In this document: piece by piece, positions 35,601 through 48,800 of the stretch | Layout: every line of letters begins with the position of its first letter | Numbering within the stretch: the stretch's first letter is position 1 | From: Undaria pinnatifida | Taxonomy: Eukaryota > Sar > Phaeophyceae > Laminariales > Alariaceae | Direction of reading: 5' to 3' | DNA: 64,000 bases | NCBI GenBank assembly: GCA_012845835.1 | Contig: JABAKD010000016.1 | Coordinates: 23,776,053 to 23,840,052 of the forward strand | Notes under the pieces: model-generated | What the model saw: only the letters and a program-made list of their open reading frames with translations | Databases searched by the model: none | Told to the model about the DNA's origin: nothing | Program-made: the position numbers and the translations under genes

Positions 35601-38600
35601 GACAAGCACAAACCGGGGGAGAGGGGGTGAGGGGAGCGGGGGGGGGGGAGCTCATGGCCTGAGTATGGCGGCTACTAGGGTTTAGTTCGAGTGCGCCGTA
35701 AGTTATGCTAGAGTTTTAAGTATGCAAAACCTCAAGTCAGGTTTGATCAACGCCGCTTAACGTGTCACCAGCCATCAGAGAGATGAGCAGCACCACAAAA
35801 ATCGAGATTGACTCGCCCACTTTGGTAAAACCCACTTCGGAACACCCCACTGCGAGCCAAATCAACGCGGCACAACTCATATCGAGACAACTCAAAGCTG
35901 GATAAATCGAAGAGGAACAACTCCATAAAGGCAAACGGGACGCCATGCGGGATAACTCGATGTGGTCCCGACAACCCAGCGCGGGCAGCTCACTGTTGAA
36001 AGGCGATGTGCACGAGAAACGGCGAGTCGAGCCGTTCGTAGACCGACGACGAGCCTCCTCTCCGCATCGCCGACACGCTGTCCTCCAGCATTCTCACCAC
36101 GCCACCACACAGTCGGGCCAGCAGAGTCTTGGGCGTTTTGCCGCCGACCAAAGCCTGCAGACGACCAAAATAACGCCGACATCATAGCTGCGCATTCGTA
36201 AGGCCGGCAGAGGAACATTTAGGGGGGGCATGCTTTTTCCTCTCCCGCGGCCACCTCTCTTCTATTCCACTTAAGAAACAAAAGTGACGGCATGGCCAAA
36301 CAACGAAGAGACGAGAGTGTCATGGTGTTTGCTGTTGACTAATGGTTGGTATACCAAGTACGGCGTCATATAATACACGGACCTTCCCGATGGCCATCTG
36401 CTGCGCTTCGGCGAGGCAGAAATGGACCAAGCCTTCGCAGACTGTCGGCTCAACCTCTACCAGGCGAGGTGCCTTGGCCGTCTCTCCAACCCATCGTGGG
36501 AGTTCCGTCTGTTGCAAACATAGCAAGCGAAACAAACACACGCGTGCGGGCAGAGGGTAGCAGGCGAAGTTTTGAAGACTTTGTAGTGTCGAAAGCACGG
36601 CAAGGTCCGCCATTGTCGACATGTATAAAGGGTACCTCGGGATTCAGGATGGAGCAAAAAAACAAAAAAATAATTTCTGTAACTCGATTACTCCCCCGAG
36701 TGGGTTGGTGGTTGGTTACCAAATGTACCAGATAGAGCGGATGATACTGCATCAGTCTCTTTTTGGTCACGAGTAACTCGACCCCGGGGGAAAGGAACTG
36801 TAGTTGCAGTATTTGTAAACGCCGTTAGCCTTTTCAAAGCTGGCTCTAGCCAACATCGACGGCAAAAAGATAGTCGCGCGGAACTAGCGGAAAAGTTGAC
36901 CACAATACACAATGCGCGACAAGCCTGAGGCAGTACGAAACTTGCAAGGGCAATCATGCATAGCCAGGAGAAAGAGTATCACACGCATCTGTTGAGGCAC
37001 CGGCATTGAACTAAAGATACAAAATACAGCCACGAAAGGTGATCGGGGAATCTTGAGGGTCGAAGAAAACAAACGTGTTAATTGCTGTCAGACACGAGAC
37101 AACAGCAATCTTATCCCTGGCAAACTAGACCCCGTTACAATCGCATCCGTATTTGGGGACAACACTACTTGGAAAGAATAGGGATTGGTTTCGGCAGTCG
37201 CAAACACGCGAACCAAGCGCCAGCACAAAAATTTACAGTTATATGATCGTGGGCCTGCGTTTCACGCTCTGCGACGCATCGTGGTCATCACCGTATTCAG
37301 CCGTTGAAATAACCCCGCTGCCTTCCTCAAGTGAAGCCCGGCCTCGGTGAACTTGCTGCCCTGGCTGTCCTCCAGCATGTTGTACACAGTGTCAGCTGAA
37401 CCACGGATTTGTGCCGGCAGCGGGAGGGGGGCGCGAAAGGTACAAGGTGGATCATGGCGGGTCAAATACGCGCCGAACCCGCGGCAAAAGAAAAAAAACA
37501 GGGTGGACAGCAGTAGAGCGAAAAAACGACACATGGAAGCATGTTGAAACTTCCGGGACGGCGACATGCATGACAGCCGCTTCAAACGCGTCTCGCCAAA
37601 CACGAACCGTCGCTGCGTCGCCAACACTTACCATCCAATGCATGCAACGGTGGCGATCTAAAAACAAAACGGATGCATGTCGGCATAACCAATCCCAATA
37701 CACAGCAGTCATGAATGCAAAAAAAACGGCGGGTGCAGAGATTCTGAATACAGCAGTATGTGGCAAGAGCAGTGAGGCCGGTATCCCGCAAGCTCACCGT
37801 AACACAAGGCTTGAGCGGCGAGAACCATGCACTTGTCCCATACGACCGCTTGGTTTGTGACCCAGTCTTGGCGCGGCTGAAGGAAGGACAACAAACAGTA
37901 CAAATGCAGTCAGAAACGGGTGAACAAAAGCCCGAAACAGATGTCATACGTTGGCCGTAGGAGGGTGTGGGTGCGGAAGGGGAGCAAAATAACGTAATAG
38001 CACGCACAAGATACCCACACTCCCGAGACCGAGAGCACTCGTCCTTGGGCAAAGATGGCACGGCAACCCGATCGACTTACAATTTATGAACCCTGCGGAA
38101 CAAAACGAAACGCTATAAAAACAACCGAGATAAGAGCTCTTATAGACCGTGTATAATCGTGTGGATAGCGTCAATAGTGCCAATACTGTCAACGCGCAGC
38201 AGGATGACTGTCAACAGTGTCACCCTGCGCGTGTATCGTACAACTCCTTGGGATGCAGTTCGGAACACAACCGACTACCCGGAAGCAAGCAGCCCGCTTT
38301 ACATCGAGTGATCGATGGTGCAATCGTCAATTTGGTTTGTCATTATTCGTTTGGACATCCCGAGAGGGTTAACACGGTACACTATTACACTATTACACTA
38401 TCACACTATTACAATTATACATCAACAAAATGGCGCCGTGGGGGGGAAATATTGTCAACGTATGCACGTGCGGCACTCTGAATGTTCCTCGCTACGTTGT
38501 TTAGTCGGAATTTTCCCGACTAAATTCCCGTGGAAGGGAAAGGGCTGAGGTTGGGGTCAAGGTTTCAGGGTTTTAGAGTAGGCGTTAAGGATTTGTTTGG

Positions 38601-41600
38601 AAACCCTTCTCGTACCATTGGAATCAAACATCATTCCCCGAGTTCTGTACTCCATTCTATATGTTGCTCGGGGTTGTCGTATAGGTGCCCGTGGACCGTG
38701 AGGCGGCAGTGGTGCAGAGAGAAGACTCGCCTTTAATCCTAGCCCTGTGGCCCACGTGAAAGAGAGCGGCTCCTGTAGGTACACCGGTTCCTCCTGGTGC
38801 AAGCATCACATCATGGTGGCGTCATGCATCATGCCCAAAGGAAGATCGGAAGAAAGGGGGATGGAAGGAACGGAAAATCATCGATGGCCGGGGACGAGAC
38901 GCAGGTCAAGAGGTGAACTGCTATTGGTACATATAGTCTATACTCGTGCGCTTAGTAAGTACAAAAAAGAATCCACCACATTCCACGCCTGTGCATCCTC
39001 CATTCGTATGATATGATAGCACGTCAGATCTATTCCACGTCAAATCTGGGTCCACACAGTATTCAGCATTAATCGACATCTGCGCAGGCAGCTGGTGCTG
39101 GGTACAATTGTAACAGAACAACGACACGAGAGAACAATGAGAGAAAGGCAATACTAACTCATGACGACCCATCACCATATAGTCTAAGAATTGACAAAAT
39201 GACCTCGCGCGCATGCAGCACACATCGTTCAACCGGGCGGATGACCTGAAGCATGGCGCTGACTGCACCCTGGCCGGTACAGCGGGGTACCCGGCTTATA
39301 AGCGTCCATAATCAGATAAATCGGACTAAAGAGCGGTCAAATCGGCCTGTGAGTCCGCGTAACGCCTATACCAAAACCTGCCAGAAACGTGATGTCCAGT
39401 CTGAGAAAAGAGCGGTGCAGAGATAAGAGAAGCAAGCGCTGGCCTGCTCCGAGGGGTTCTTAAATCGGGTACCCCACTGTACCCTATTGATCTATTGATG
39501 CAGATATGCACCACATATATGATGTAATGAAACGAAATTCAGTCTGCAACCTGCAATACCTTCAACCGCGTTGCCTTTAACGGGCGGGCCTTGGCGGCCA
39601 GCGCAGCGGTGATCATGACACCCGGCATAGATAATATGTCTCACCGCTTTCTCGAGGGACCGTAAGACGTGGGCAATGAGCGGGCAGTACCGAACCGCCC
39701 CTGCCACAGAGTTGGAGTAGTTGGGAGTGCCTGAGGCCAGCTCCAGGGCGAGGTCCTCCCTTGCTTGCTCCATCGAGCTGTTCAACGACAAGGCGCCGAC
39801 GCATTGAGAGTCGTGTGAAGTCACGAGTCGAAATTTGCCATGCTAATTGTGAGCGACGAAAGTCTGAGGCATCGTCATCCGGTAGTGGCGGCGCTCTAAG
39901 AAAGAAGCTCCGGTCAAGGCATTACGACAGCAGCGCGTATATGTGGTGTTTGATATTAATATTTGGGGTGTTATGTTCTACCATGGGGCGCATGAATGCT
40001 GTATGATACCCGTAGAGTTGGTCGAACTGTACTTAGCGCATGTGCATACGTACCAGTACAAGAGTAGTGCGAGTACTGCTGCTGAGTTCTAACCAGCATG
40101 TACAATAGGTATCCCAAAAAATATTCATAGTGAGCGAACTGCACGTCTGTCCATCCAGAGTGTGCAGTACGAAAAGTATAACTTGGCATACCGTACTAAA
40201 TTGTGCACCCAGGATAGTTCCCCACAAAAGTAAAATTACGGGGGCGTTCCCCACTGCGCTGTACCAGTATATTATTATTAAAAACCAAAATACACCCCAG
40301 CTGTGAGATCGAAGATTTGTCGAAACTGATATTTGCAAGCTGTGTGTGATACTCCGATCGCGCGTATTACTGGGTGTGCGTCCTCATCAAGGATATAGGT
40401 CGGCGACTCCCCTTAGAACTAGCTTGTTACAGGGTCAACAGGGTGATGTTAATCAATCTGTGCACGGAAACTATAAAATACGTTTTTGAGGGGGACAAAA
40501 TCTGACGGCTGTGGAATGCACCAGTTTAATACGTATATCCTGTAGTCGTACGACCGGTAAGGGAGGGGTGCAGGTAAAGGGGGGATAGGTCGCATAAGTG
40601 AATAGAAGCTTCTTGCACGCGTAATGCTGGTAGGCGATGGTGGGGGCGGCGGGGAAGGGGCGGGGTGAAAGTTGAAGACCATCGTATAGTAAATGGAATG
40701 GAGCTACTGCATGGGTGGCTCGAAATTTCAAAAAGATTATATCACCTGTCGGATGGTGTTCAAAACTCTGGCGCACTTTGATTTTTGCTGGGGCGGAGAG
40801 CGAGGGGGGGGTGGTTGTTAGGGGGGGAGGGGGGCGGAGGTGGGTAGGAGCAAAATATGCTACCTGCATGCTAAATGCAGATGTTCAATATTTCAAGAAT
40901 ATAATAAACAAAAAAAATACACTCCAGCTGCGAGATCGAAGATTTCGTCGAAACTGATATTTGCAAGCTCCGATCACGCGTATTACTGGATGTGTGTCTT
41001 CACTAAGGATGTAGGTCGGCGATTCCCTTAGAACTACAGCGTAGCTTGTACCAGGGTCAACAGGGTGATGTTGATCACTCTGTGCGCGGAAATAATAAAA
41101 CCCGTTTCTGAGGAGGACAAAATCTGACGGCTGTAGAAGGAATGCATCAGTTCATCAAGCATAACGTGTAATTCGTATAGCAGGTGAGGGGAGGGCGGAG
41201 TTTTTAAGGGGTGGGGGGGTTGACAAGGAGGGGGGGGGGGGGCATTCTGTCCGCGGAAACTATAAAACCCGTTTTTGATGGGGACAATTTCCGACGGCTG
41301 TGGAATGAATGCATCAGTTTATTATGTATATGCTGTGAGTCGTATAAACGGTTAGGGGAGGGCGGAGTTTTTACCAGGGGGGGGGGGGGATTTCCATTAG
41401 TTTTAGGTCGCATAAATGTATAGGAGCTTACTGTATTGTATGCGTGGTGCTGCGTCTAGGCGATGGCGGTGGTGGCGGGGAAGGACGGGGCGGGGGGGAA
41501 GGTTAATTTGAACTTGAAGACCATATCTGGTATATTAAACGAATTGGAGCTACCTGGATGGCTCGAACGGTAAAGAGGTGTACCTGGTATAAGATAATTC

Positions 41601-42603
41601 GAGTTTCTCGCAAGCTAAAGCAATCGTACCTGGTAGTTGAAAGAATGCGTCGTGTACAGCAGTGCGCGAATCGACGCTGATTTCGAAAACCCCGTGCAGA
41701 TTTTCTCGGTATCGCTTTGAAAGCGATTGGCAAGGCCCGTTCTGGCGAGGCTGTTCAGCGTTGGCTGTCACTACAACAGGCAACATGGCCTACTCTCCTC
41801 CATCACGCGGTCACTAATGTACGAATACCAATATGATACTAGTAGTCACGTCGCAATGCGGGATGCCTCATGATGATTCAACAAACCGACAAATGGCAAA
41901 ATTGCCGCCACGATCAGGAGCCAAGTATCGAAACCCCGCTTGAATGTTCCAGTGTTGCGGGCAAAAGATGAGGAAAAGCACCTGACATCGCCAACCGAGA
42001 ATAAGCAAGCGCAGCAGCCATTGGGCCATATCATATTGATGCATGACGCAATTAACGAACTCCAAACTGGATGCAGCCTGTTAGGTTCCTTACTCGTGCG
42101 TAATGCTGGTGCGTGCTTGACAGCCGACGCGGGTATGGCTTCAGGAGCGTCCTTGTATATAACCGCCATGTGAACGGAAATATTGACCGATGGCCATACC
42201 AGGTACCTGGTGCAGCAGTAGGTCCGTGCTCGAGACTCTCCAATCAGAGTAATTGACTCTCGCGTGTAACTTCGACGTAGTCAGCCTTGGTCGGCTGGGC
42301 GTGTTGGCGTACGAACGGGATACTGTCGTAGGGCTCGAGAGTGTTGTATGTACCCGAATCGAATGGCGTCTTGCACACAGCCCACAGGCGGAGTAATTGA
42401 CACCAACAATGAAAGCAGCTGAAACCAAACCCCACAATTCACCTGATCGTCTTGGAGGTCTCATCAGCGCCGAGGTTGTCCGCGAAGCACTTGGTAAAAA
42501 GGATTACCTTTGTTGCAGGAAGAGGAAACCGGTAAACGTGTGTGGCGACCTTGAGCAGAGCGGGAGACAGCTCCGAGTCCGTAGACGATGCCATGGCAGC
42601 CAT
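32627..42603 (-). CDS. BRO1-domain protein (10 exons)
   Basis: Exons, in transcript order: 42603-42443, 39777-39645, 38772-38731, 37876-37798, 37395-37292, 36508-36383, 36154-35994, 35590-35500, 34957-34820, 32896-32627. Phases agree throughout, giving 434 residues and a TGA. Start ATG is 42603 (42594 also in frame). The first ~345 residues follow the helical BRO1 fold of ALIX/Bro1/Rim20: AREDLALELASG and RYCPLIAHVL near the N-terminus, then TVCEGLVHFCLAEAQQMAIG, the ALAYRFVAETAW helix, and the late signature SIYYDPVPEFD, equivalent to the NDFIYxxRVPD segment of ALIX. BRO1 domains bind ESCRT-III Snf7/CHMP4 on endosomes; that role is inferred here. The ~75-residue tail is rich in Pro, Ser, Thr and Glu. 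There is no V domain or Pro-rich ALIX-type extension, as in the short plant BRO1 proteins. Introns 3 and 8 appear to use GC donors. Exon 1 is the least conserved call. Confidence 0.87.
33150..33800 (-). mobile_element. LINE 3' remnant, in intron 9 of the BRO1 gene
   Basis: On the minus strand, in order: IENFGGYKTEV, MLALRNKVNEEKTLE, YGELREDIGMNTYLH, DYAKKLKRRFRVGDLDLPER, CPCGTTIERTHVVGECEIYK (Cys/His cluster), FDERDMAEFGRLES, TIAILGDRWWPQTAKQ, NVGGVSTRSRNGAPSRKGC. This is the C-terminal tail typical of non-LTR elements and from a different family than the 23-25 kb copy. It is 5'-truncated, with several frame changes and in-frame stops. Confidence 0.75.
39280..39479. mobile_element. 200-base MITE, TA target duplication, in BRO1 intron 2
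   Basis: Ends are CAGCGGGGTACCCGGCTTAT and the inverted match CTTAAATCGGGTACCCCACTG, with TA on both sides (39278-39279, 39480-39481). No coding content. Related in style to, but different in sequence from, the 479-base MITEs. Confidence 0.75.
40310..41500 (+). repeat. Dispersed repeat DR1 cluster, two or more tandem copies, in BRO1 intron 1
   Basis: Copies beginning about 40310 and 40915 both carry CAGCTG(T/C)GAGATCGAAGATTT, CGCGTATTACTGG, AAGGAT(A/G)TAGGTCGGCGA and ACAAAATCTGACGGCTGT. A third partial copy is near 41240. G-tract spacers separate them. Confidence 0.8.
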
Positions 42604-42843
42604 GCTGTTTCGGTTTGCTGTGTGTTCTTGTTGCTCGTTGCTCGTTGGTCTTGCAACAAAAAGGGTTTCCATTATCAGGAAGCTTGTTCTTATGGGGATG
42701 GGGAACATGCTTCACTTTGAATTCCACCGCGCTGACTCGATGCTGATCATCGTCATCGCCGACAACATCAGCTTCGTGAGACAACAGCAGAGAGCGCAGT
42801 CCTCAGAGGCCAGCGTCTTGGCTTTCGAGCCCGTACAGCCGCC
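42604..42843. promoter_or_regulatory. Candidate bidirectional promoter between BRO1 gene and GST-like gene
   Basis: The two start codons diverge with only 240 bases between them, so both 5' UTRs and both core promoters must share this interval or overlap the first exons. I see no clear TATA box. This follows from the two gene models and not from a recognised motif. Confidence 0.5.
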
Positions 42844-45800
42844 ATGCCTCCTTCTTCCTTGGTCTTGGCCGCTGCGGCTCTCTTGTCTCTCTGTTCTCGG
42901 ACACAAGCGTTTGGTGTCGTGCCTTCTGCTGGTGCGGGTGCAGCTGCTGCTGTTGCGCGAGGACGGTCGGCGTTGAGTATGGCCGTGAAGCCAGACCAAC
43001 TGCCGGCGCAAGCCAAGCGCTACTACGTGCGCCCTGACAGAATACTGGACGTGCTAACGTCTGCTCCCCAGCTCTTGCTCAGGCTTGGAAGTGGAGCGCT
43101 GGTGGATGGATACCAATGTGAGTAGAGTTATCTGTGGCAGCAAATGATACCGTGTGCGTTTTTCACCACAGCAGTAGAACAACCGCGGCAGAGGTTGGGC
43201 AATGAATGCCACATGCCTTCCACCACGTGCGAGTTACGTCGTGTACGTATGATAGGACTGTCAATGTGTTCAGCCCTTGGTTCTTGGTTTGCCATGCCGA
43301 CAGGTTTCTCCAAGCAGGCGCAGATTGTTAGAATGTGATGAATGCACACTCGAGGGCTGACGGATTGAGGTCTTCAGAGGCTAATAACGCGAGTCTTTGT
43401 GAGATGTGTGTGTGTGTGTGTTCTTCACATTAAACCGTTCTTCTACTCGTCGACATCCAGCACACCCAGTGTCCGTACTGATTCTTCACCCTAGAAAGAT
43501 CAGCTCTGTGGTCACAAGCCACGACACAGAGATAATGCATCGTAATGCATTCGACAACGCAATGTCATGCCCTAGTACTGGGTACGACAGGCACAACATA
43601 CATACGTCAGCAACAGAAATACATTGGAAGAGAGAAATACGAAATAAACAAAAACAAAAAACAAAAACAAAAAACAAAAAACAAAATAAGAAAACAAATA
43701 AAAACAAAGATAAAAATAAAACAAAAAATGAAACAAACAAAATGAAGGGGAAATCGAAGAAACAACCCAACCGCAAAGGAGAGCCAAAGCTCGGAAAAGA
43801 AACATAATAAAATGAAATAAAATAAAGTAAAGTAAAACCAAAATAAGATAATCCGAACACGAGCCAAAAACCTGGACACGCAAGGAGGGAACAAAGGGGA
43901 AAAAAATACCCCAGAGAAAGACGAAAAGTGCTATGTACCTACTAGTCGGCCTGGTACCTTGCTACCCTGTCTGCCATCTCCTTCCTGCCTTCGTCCACCG
44001 CGGTCTCCCTTCTATTCCTCCTGTTGCCCCCCCTGCCCCCATTCCCTTGGACGGCTTTCCTTCTACTCCTCCTGTTTCCCCCCCTCCCCCCTTTGTGTTC
44101 TTCTCATTAAACCACAATACCTTGTAAAAGAGAGAAACAACGAAAGAAACCAAGACAAAATAAATAAATAAAAAGGGGAGCCAAAGCACGGGAGATAGAA
44201 ACATACCCCGAGCATGAGCCAAAATGGACATGCAAGGGGGAAAGAAAGGGAAAAAATACCCCGGAAAAAAGAAACAAGTAGAAGAAGGAAGACTGGGAGG
44301 GCCAAATAAAACAGGCTCGTCACCTACCCACCATGCAAGACTCCCTTCATAAGGATAAGAAGGGGAAAGAAAAAAAATAAAATAAAATAAAATAAATAAA
44401 TTCACGGAAAACTCAAAGTACCAAGACATCACATTCCGAGCAGCCGCAGCAGTTGGCGGTACGAGTGGCATAGATAGAAAGGTTCCACCTACTAGTCGGC
44501 CTGGTACCTTGCTACCCTGTCTGCGGTCTCCTTCCTACTTTCATCTACCGCGGTTTCCCTTCTACTCCTCCTGTCCCCCCCCCTGCCCCCATACCCTTGT
44601 GCTGTGTTCCTTCTACCCCTCCTGCTGCCCCCCCACCCCCCCGTCCCTTCGACACCACCCACGGCGGATGCGCGGCGCTGTCTACTCAGCTTTGCCTCAT
44701 CCTCGTGCCACCGATGTGAGACGAGCTGGAGCAGCACTCTGCGAATGTTTATGTTCTCCTGATTTTTCCATGCATCATGTCCATCCACAGCACAGTGTCC
44801 GTGCCGATGCCTCCTAGAGAGACGAGCCCTGCTACTGCTTGTGTGGTCACAAACTACAAGACAGAGAGACACACATTGCAAACACAGCAAGAAGATGAGT
44901 TCCATGCAAGGCCAATAACAATAACTACAACGGCGAAACGTACGCAAGCCAGCACACCAGGGTATTTGTGAGGAAAAAATAAGGGCAGAATACCCAAAAA
45001 TACCAGGCAAAAAAGAGAAAACCGAAAGGAAAGAAAGCTGGAAACAGGGACGCGGGCCGGAGGGAAGAAGGGGGAAGAGACACCCAGGAAGAACGAACAA
45101 CAATTGAGTAAACAAGAAGGGACGAGAAAAACGAAAACAAAGCAAAACACACAGCCAGCAACTAAAGCAGATGACACGATAACACCACCTACCTGTTGCT
45201 GTACCACGAATCATGAAAGATGAGAGTGTGAATCGCTGGGAAAATGGCGCTCGTCGGGCCAAGACGAGTTTTGTAGGTATGATATGATGTACGAAGTGTT
45301 GACGATATGCCCAGATGCGGGTGTGAGGAGTGAACGTAGAGATATACGAACACCCCAGTTCCTCTCGTCTTATTCCCTCGTACAGCAACATACAACACGT
45401 TCTGTGCTGACCCCTCGAGCTGGTAAGATTTGACACTTGCAGTGGGAGCGGGACCCAAGGGAAGAGGGCGCAAAGAAATGTGATTATATTCATTCGGGGC
45501 TCAAGAGTTGTACATGTGGCGAGAGGCGTTGTTTTTTCCAGTGCTCAACGTTTTCGTTCGCCCTCCGATATCGCACACTGTTGTTGCATGTTTACTGGTC
45601 GGCAGTCAAGGTATCTAAGCAGGAGGAGGGAGACGAGGGCGAGTACGCTGTGGTCCGGGCTTTGGGGCTCAAGGTGTGTTTCTTTCGAACTGCGTTTACG
45701 TATCCTTACTTTTTTACTTATATGCGTGAATCTCATGCTCCTGTAGCGATTATGTTGCCAACACCGCGTCCAATCTGACCCGCGTACGAGGTACGAGGCA

Positions 45801-48800
45801 TTTTTGTTCGCATCGTAGAGTAGCAAGCGTTATGGCAGCAGTGCCCGCGTGCGAAAAGTGTGTGTCGTGTCACGGAAGCGAGGTTGTTCTCTCGATGTTA
45901 AAGCCGACCATGCTTCGTATCATAGCACGGCTGTTTTCTCCCCTCTGTTCACCAAGTACCTGGTAAATCATTCGCAACAGCAACGGACACCCGCAGCACG
46001 AATATTGTTATTTTTTTCCACAGCAGAATCAAAAGCAGCAGCAGTGTCGCAACTGAATGCACCCACCTCTCTTTTCACTCGCTTCAAATATGAACACAAC
46101 ACGCGGTACGGGAAAAAAGTAATCTCACACAAACTTGAGTCAACTTTGCCAGGTGTCGGTTAGACGTGCGATACCTTTGTTGTTGCTAAACTCTCGCGGT
46201 TCCGCCGCTGCCTGATGCGCCCAAACGATGTTTATTTTCGGAGCAAGGTGACTGAAACGGGAAACACATGGGACCGAGCGCAGCCCCGAAAACCCATCGA
46301 GATATACGAGTTCGAGGGCTGTCCGTTTTGCCGTAAAGTGAGGGAAGCGATCAACATCCTGGACCTGGACGTGGTGTTCTACCCTTGCCCTCAGGGTGAG
46401 AGTCCATGTCGTGGGTGTGTGTTGCGGCATGGCGTAGCCCTTCAGTAGGCCACCTTATGCTGGGAGAGACTTTACCAGTTGGTGTGGAACACGGCCGAAC
46501 AAGGTGCAACTCGTGCCTCCAGGTCATCGTACTTAAACCAGCTGCGACATTGTCCACCTTGCCCATACTGTACCTATTTATAGAGCTACCACAACGCTCC
46601 TTTGTCGAGCTTCATAGTTGAAAAATAAAAGAATCCTGAGACAGATTCGACAAAAATTGATGTACACGAATTTCGAGCTCGGTATTTTAGCGCTTGTTTG
46701 TCGATAAATTAACGTTGCGATTTTGGATGTCAATTTTTGGAGTCTGCCTAAAACGAAAGCCAACTATTTACTCAGCAGTGCTTGGCTAACGTACGGTACA
46801 TTGTCACAGCCGCCGCCACTCTTCACTCTCCATCCTCCACCCTCTCTGCCCGCTCTCCCGCCTTCTTCTGTGGTGCCTGTACGTCGTCGCCACCATCACC
46901 CCATCATGGACCAGACGGGCCCACATTCCGACCAAAAGCAAATAAGTTGGGTGGCTCATCGCAGTTCCCATACATGGTGGACCCCAACTCCAAGACCGCC
47001 ATGTATGAGAGCGACGACATAATCAACTATCTCTTCGAAACGTATGGCGAAGGATCTAAGGTGCGCCGCGTGTGCCAACGAAAGGGGTAGCGTGCTGTCC
47101 ATCTCTGCTTTGAAACATTGATTCAATACATGGGAACATTGTGTTGCGGGGTGGCTTTTAGGAGAGCTCTCTGAGCATGTGGTCGGTCCAATGTGTCAGG
47201 CGCGAGCTGCCGGGAAATGCAATCGAAACGCCGTGGTCTGTCCTTCGCTTCGCTTGCACCCAATGTTCTCGTGCGTAATGTGGGTGCTCATAGACGCCCA
47301 CCTGTCCCGCTTTTCCTAGCACCACATGTTTAACGACCACCCCCCCCCCCCTCATCAACGCCCAGGTTCCGTTCCAGCTGTCGCTGGGGCCTGTGACCAC
47401 GATCACCGCGGGCCTCGGGATGCTTCCACGAGCCCTGAAAGGATCGAAGTACACGCCGGTGAGCGTTGTTTTGTAACCGAACTCCACCTGTGGGTCTGTG
47501 GCAAGAACGCGTTTGTTCGGCGGACGATTCGGTAGTGTTTGATCGCTAATCCGTTAGAGTTTTCCGTTGAATTGAGCGTGTCTTACTGTTCTTTTTTCTA
47601 TGGATTACCTAGCTCACCTAGCGTTTGGTTTCCCGGGTATGTTGGTCTTCTTCTGTTCGGCCGCGCAGGATCTCTTTCTCTGAAAAATCGTGGAGCGGTG
47701 GAGCGGTGATTTGTGGGTGACCACCAGCGTTGGACAGGAAGCATGCATTTCCTGTTGGTGTATATTATGGAGTTTTTTGCGCACTCCGCCTTCCATTTAT
47801 TTTGCACAGAGGTTTCTACAACCTCAGGCGGGAATACGCCCTTGAAATCGTGAATCCTTGTACACTGGTGATGTGTGACATGTAAACAGCATTGGGAGCA
47901 ATCATTACCGACACGTATTGACGCGTTCCATTGTACTGGTATACTATTATACTTGAAGCGGAAGCGGAAGAATAAAGCCCGCCCTCTACGCTCAGAGCTG
48001 AATGTGCGCCTTTTGTCTGCTCACACTTCATTTCGCCCTGTCCGCTGCTTTGGGTCAGGCTAAGATGCCCAAGAAGCCTTTGGAGCTGTGGGGGTACGAG
48101 TCCTCACCTTTCACGAAGGTGAACACCTCCCCATGTTGTGTGTTCTGCTATCTGTTGCTGATATTTTCTGCTCTTCGTTGCTGTTTTGTGTTGCTGAAGT
48201 TGCAGAAAAGTTTGTTTGTGCGTTCGTGTTGGAGTTTACATATCTATCTGTTGCTCAGTTGGTTCTGCCTTCTTTCCCGATTAATGCTGCTTTTCGGTGT
48301 TTGAAGTGTGTGTTGCTGCTTCTGCGTTGGAGTTGATTCTTCCGTTGTTAAATATTATGTTTTCACACTGAATGTAAACGTTGAACGTGCTTCGTCCTCA
48401 ATCCCTTCGTGAAAAAAACAAAGACCTTCCTACCGAGACTAGCGTAGCGCACGGCACGACAGAGATCTTCATGAGACGATCCGAAGTGCATGCATACCCT
48501 CCGCATGAATGAAGCCCTTGTTGACTTATGGCGCCAACCGAGACTGACTCCGCCCCCTTCATCTTGTTTTCTGTTGATAGGTTGTGCGTGAAAAGCTGTG
48601 TGAGTTGGAAATTCCTCACAAGTTCGTTTCCTCCGCAAGGGGAAGCCCGAAGGTGAGACAGGCCGAATGCTTTTGAGCTTGTCGTGGTATTTTCGTCGGT
48701 CATTCCGTCGAGCACTCGTCGGTCATTCGTCAATGAAGGAACGCACTTTTTGTTGCTGTTGTTATAACATTAACTCTTCGCCGCTATCTAGTCCGTGGAC

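Noticed and set aside
44492-45493. 333-codon minus-strand open frame, the longest in the window
   Set aside because: It is antisense within intron 1 of the GST-like gene, overlaps the exon-free duplicated and A-rich tracts, has Phe/Leu-rich low complexity and matches no family I know.
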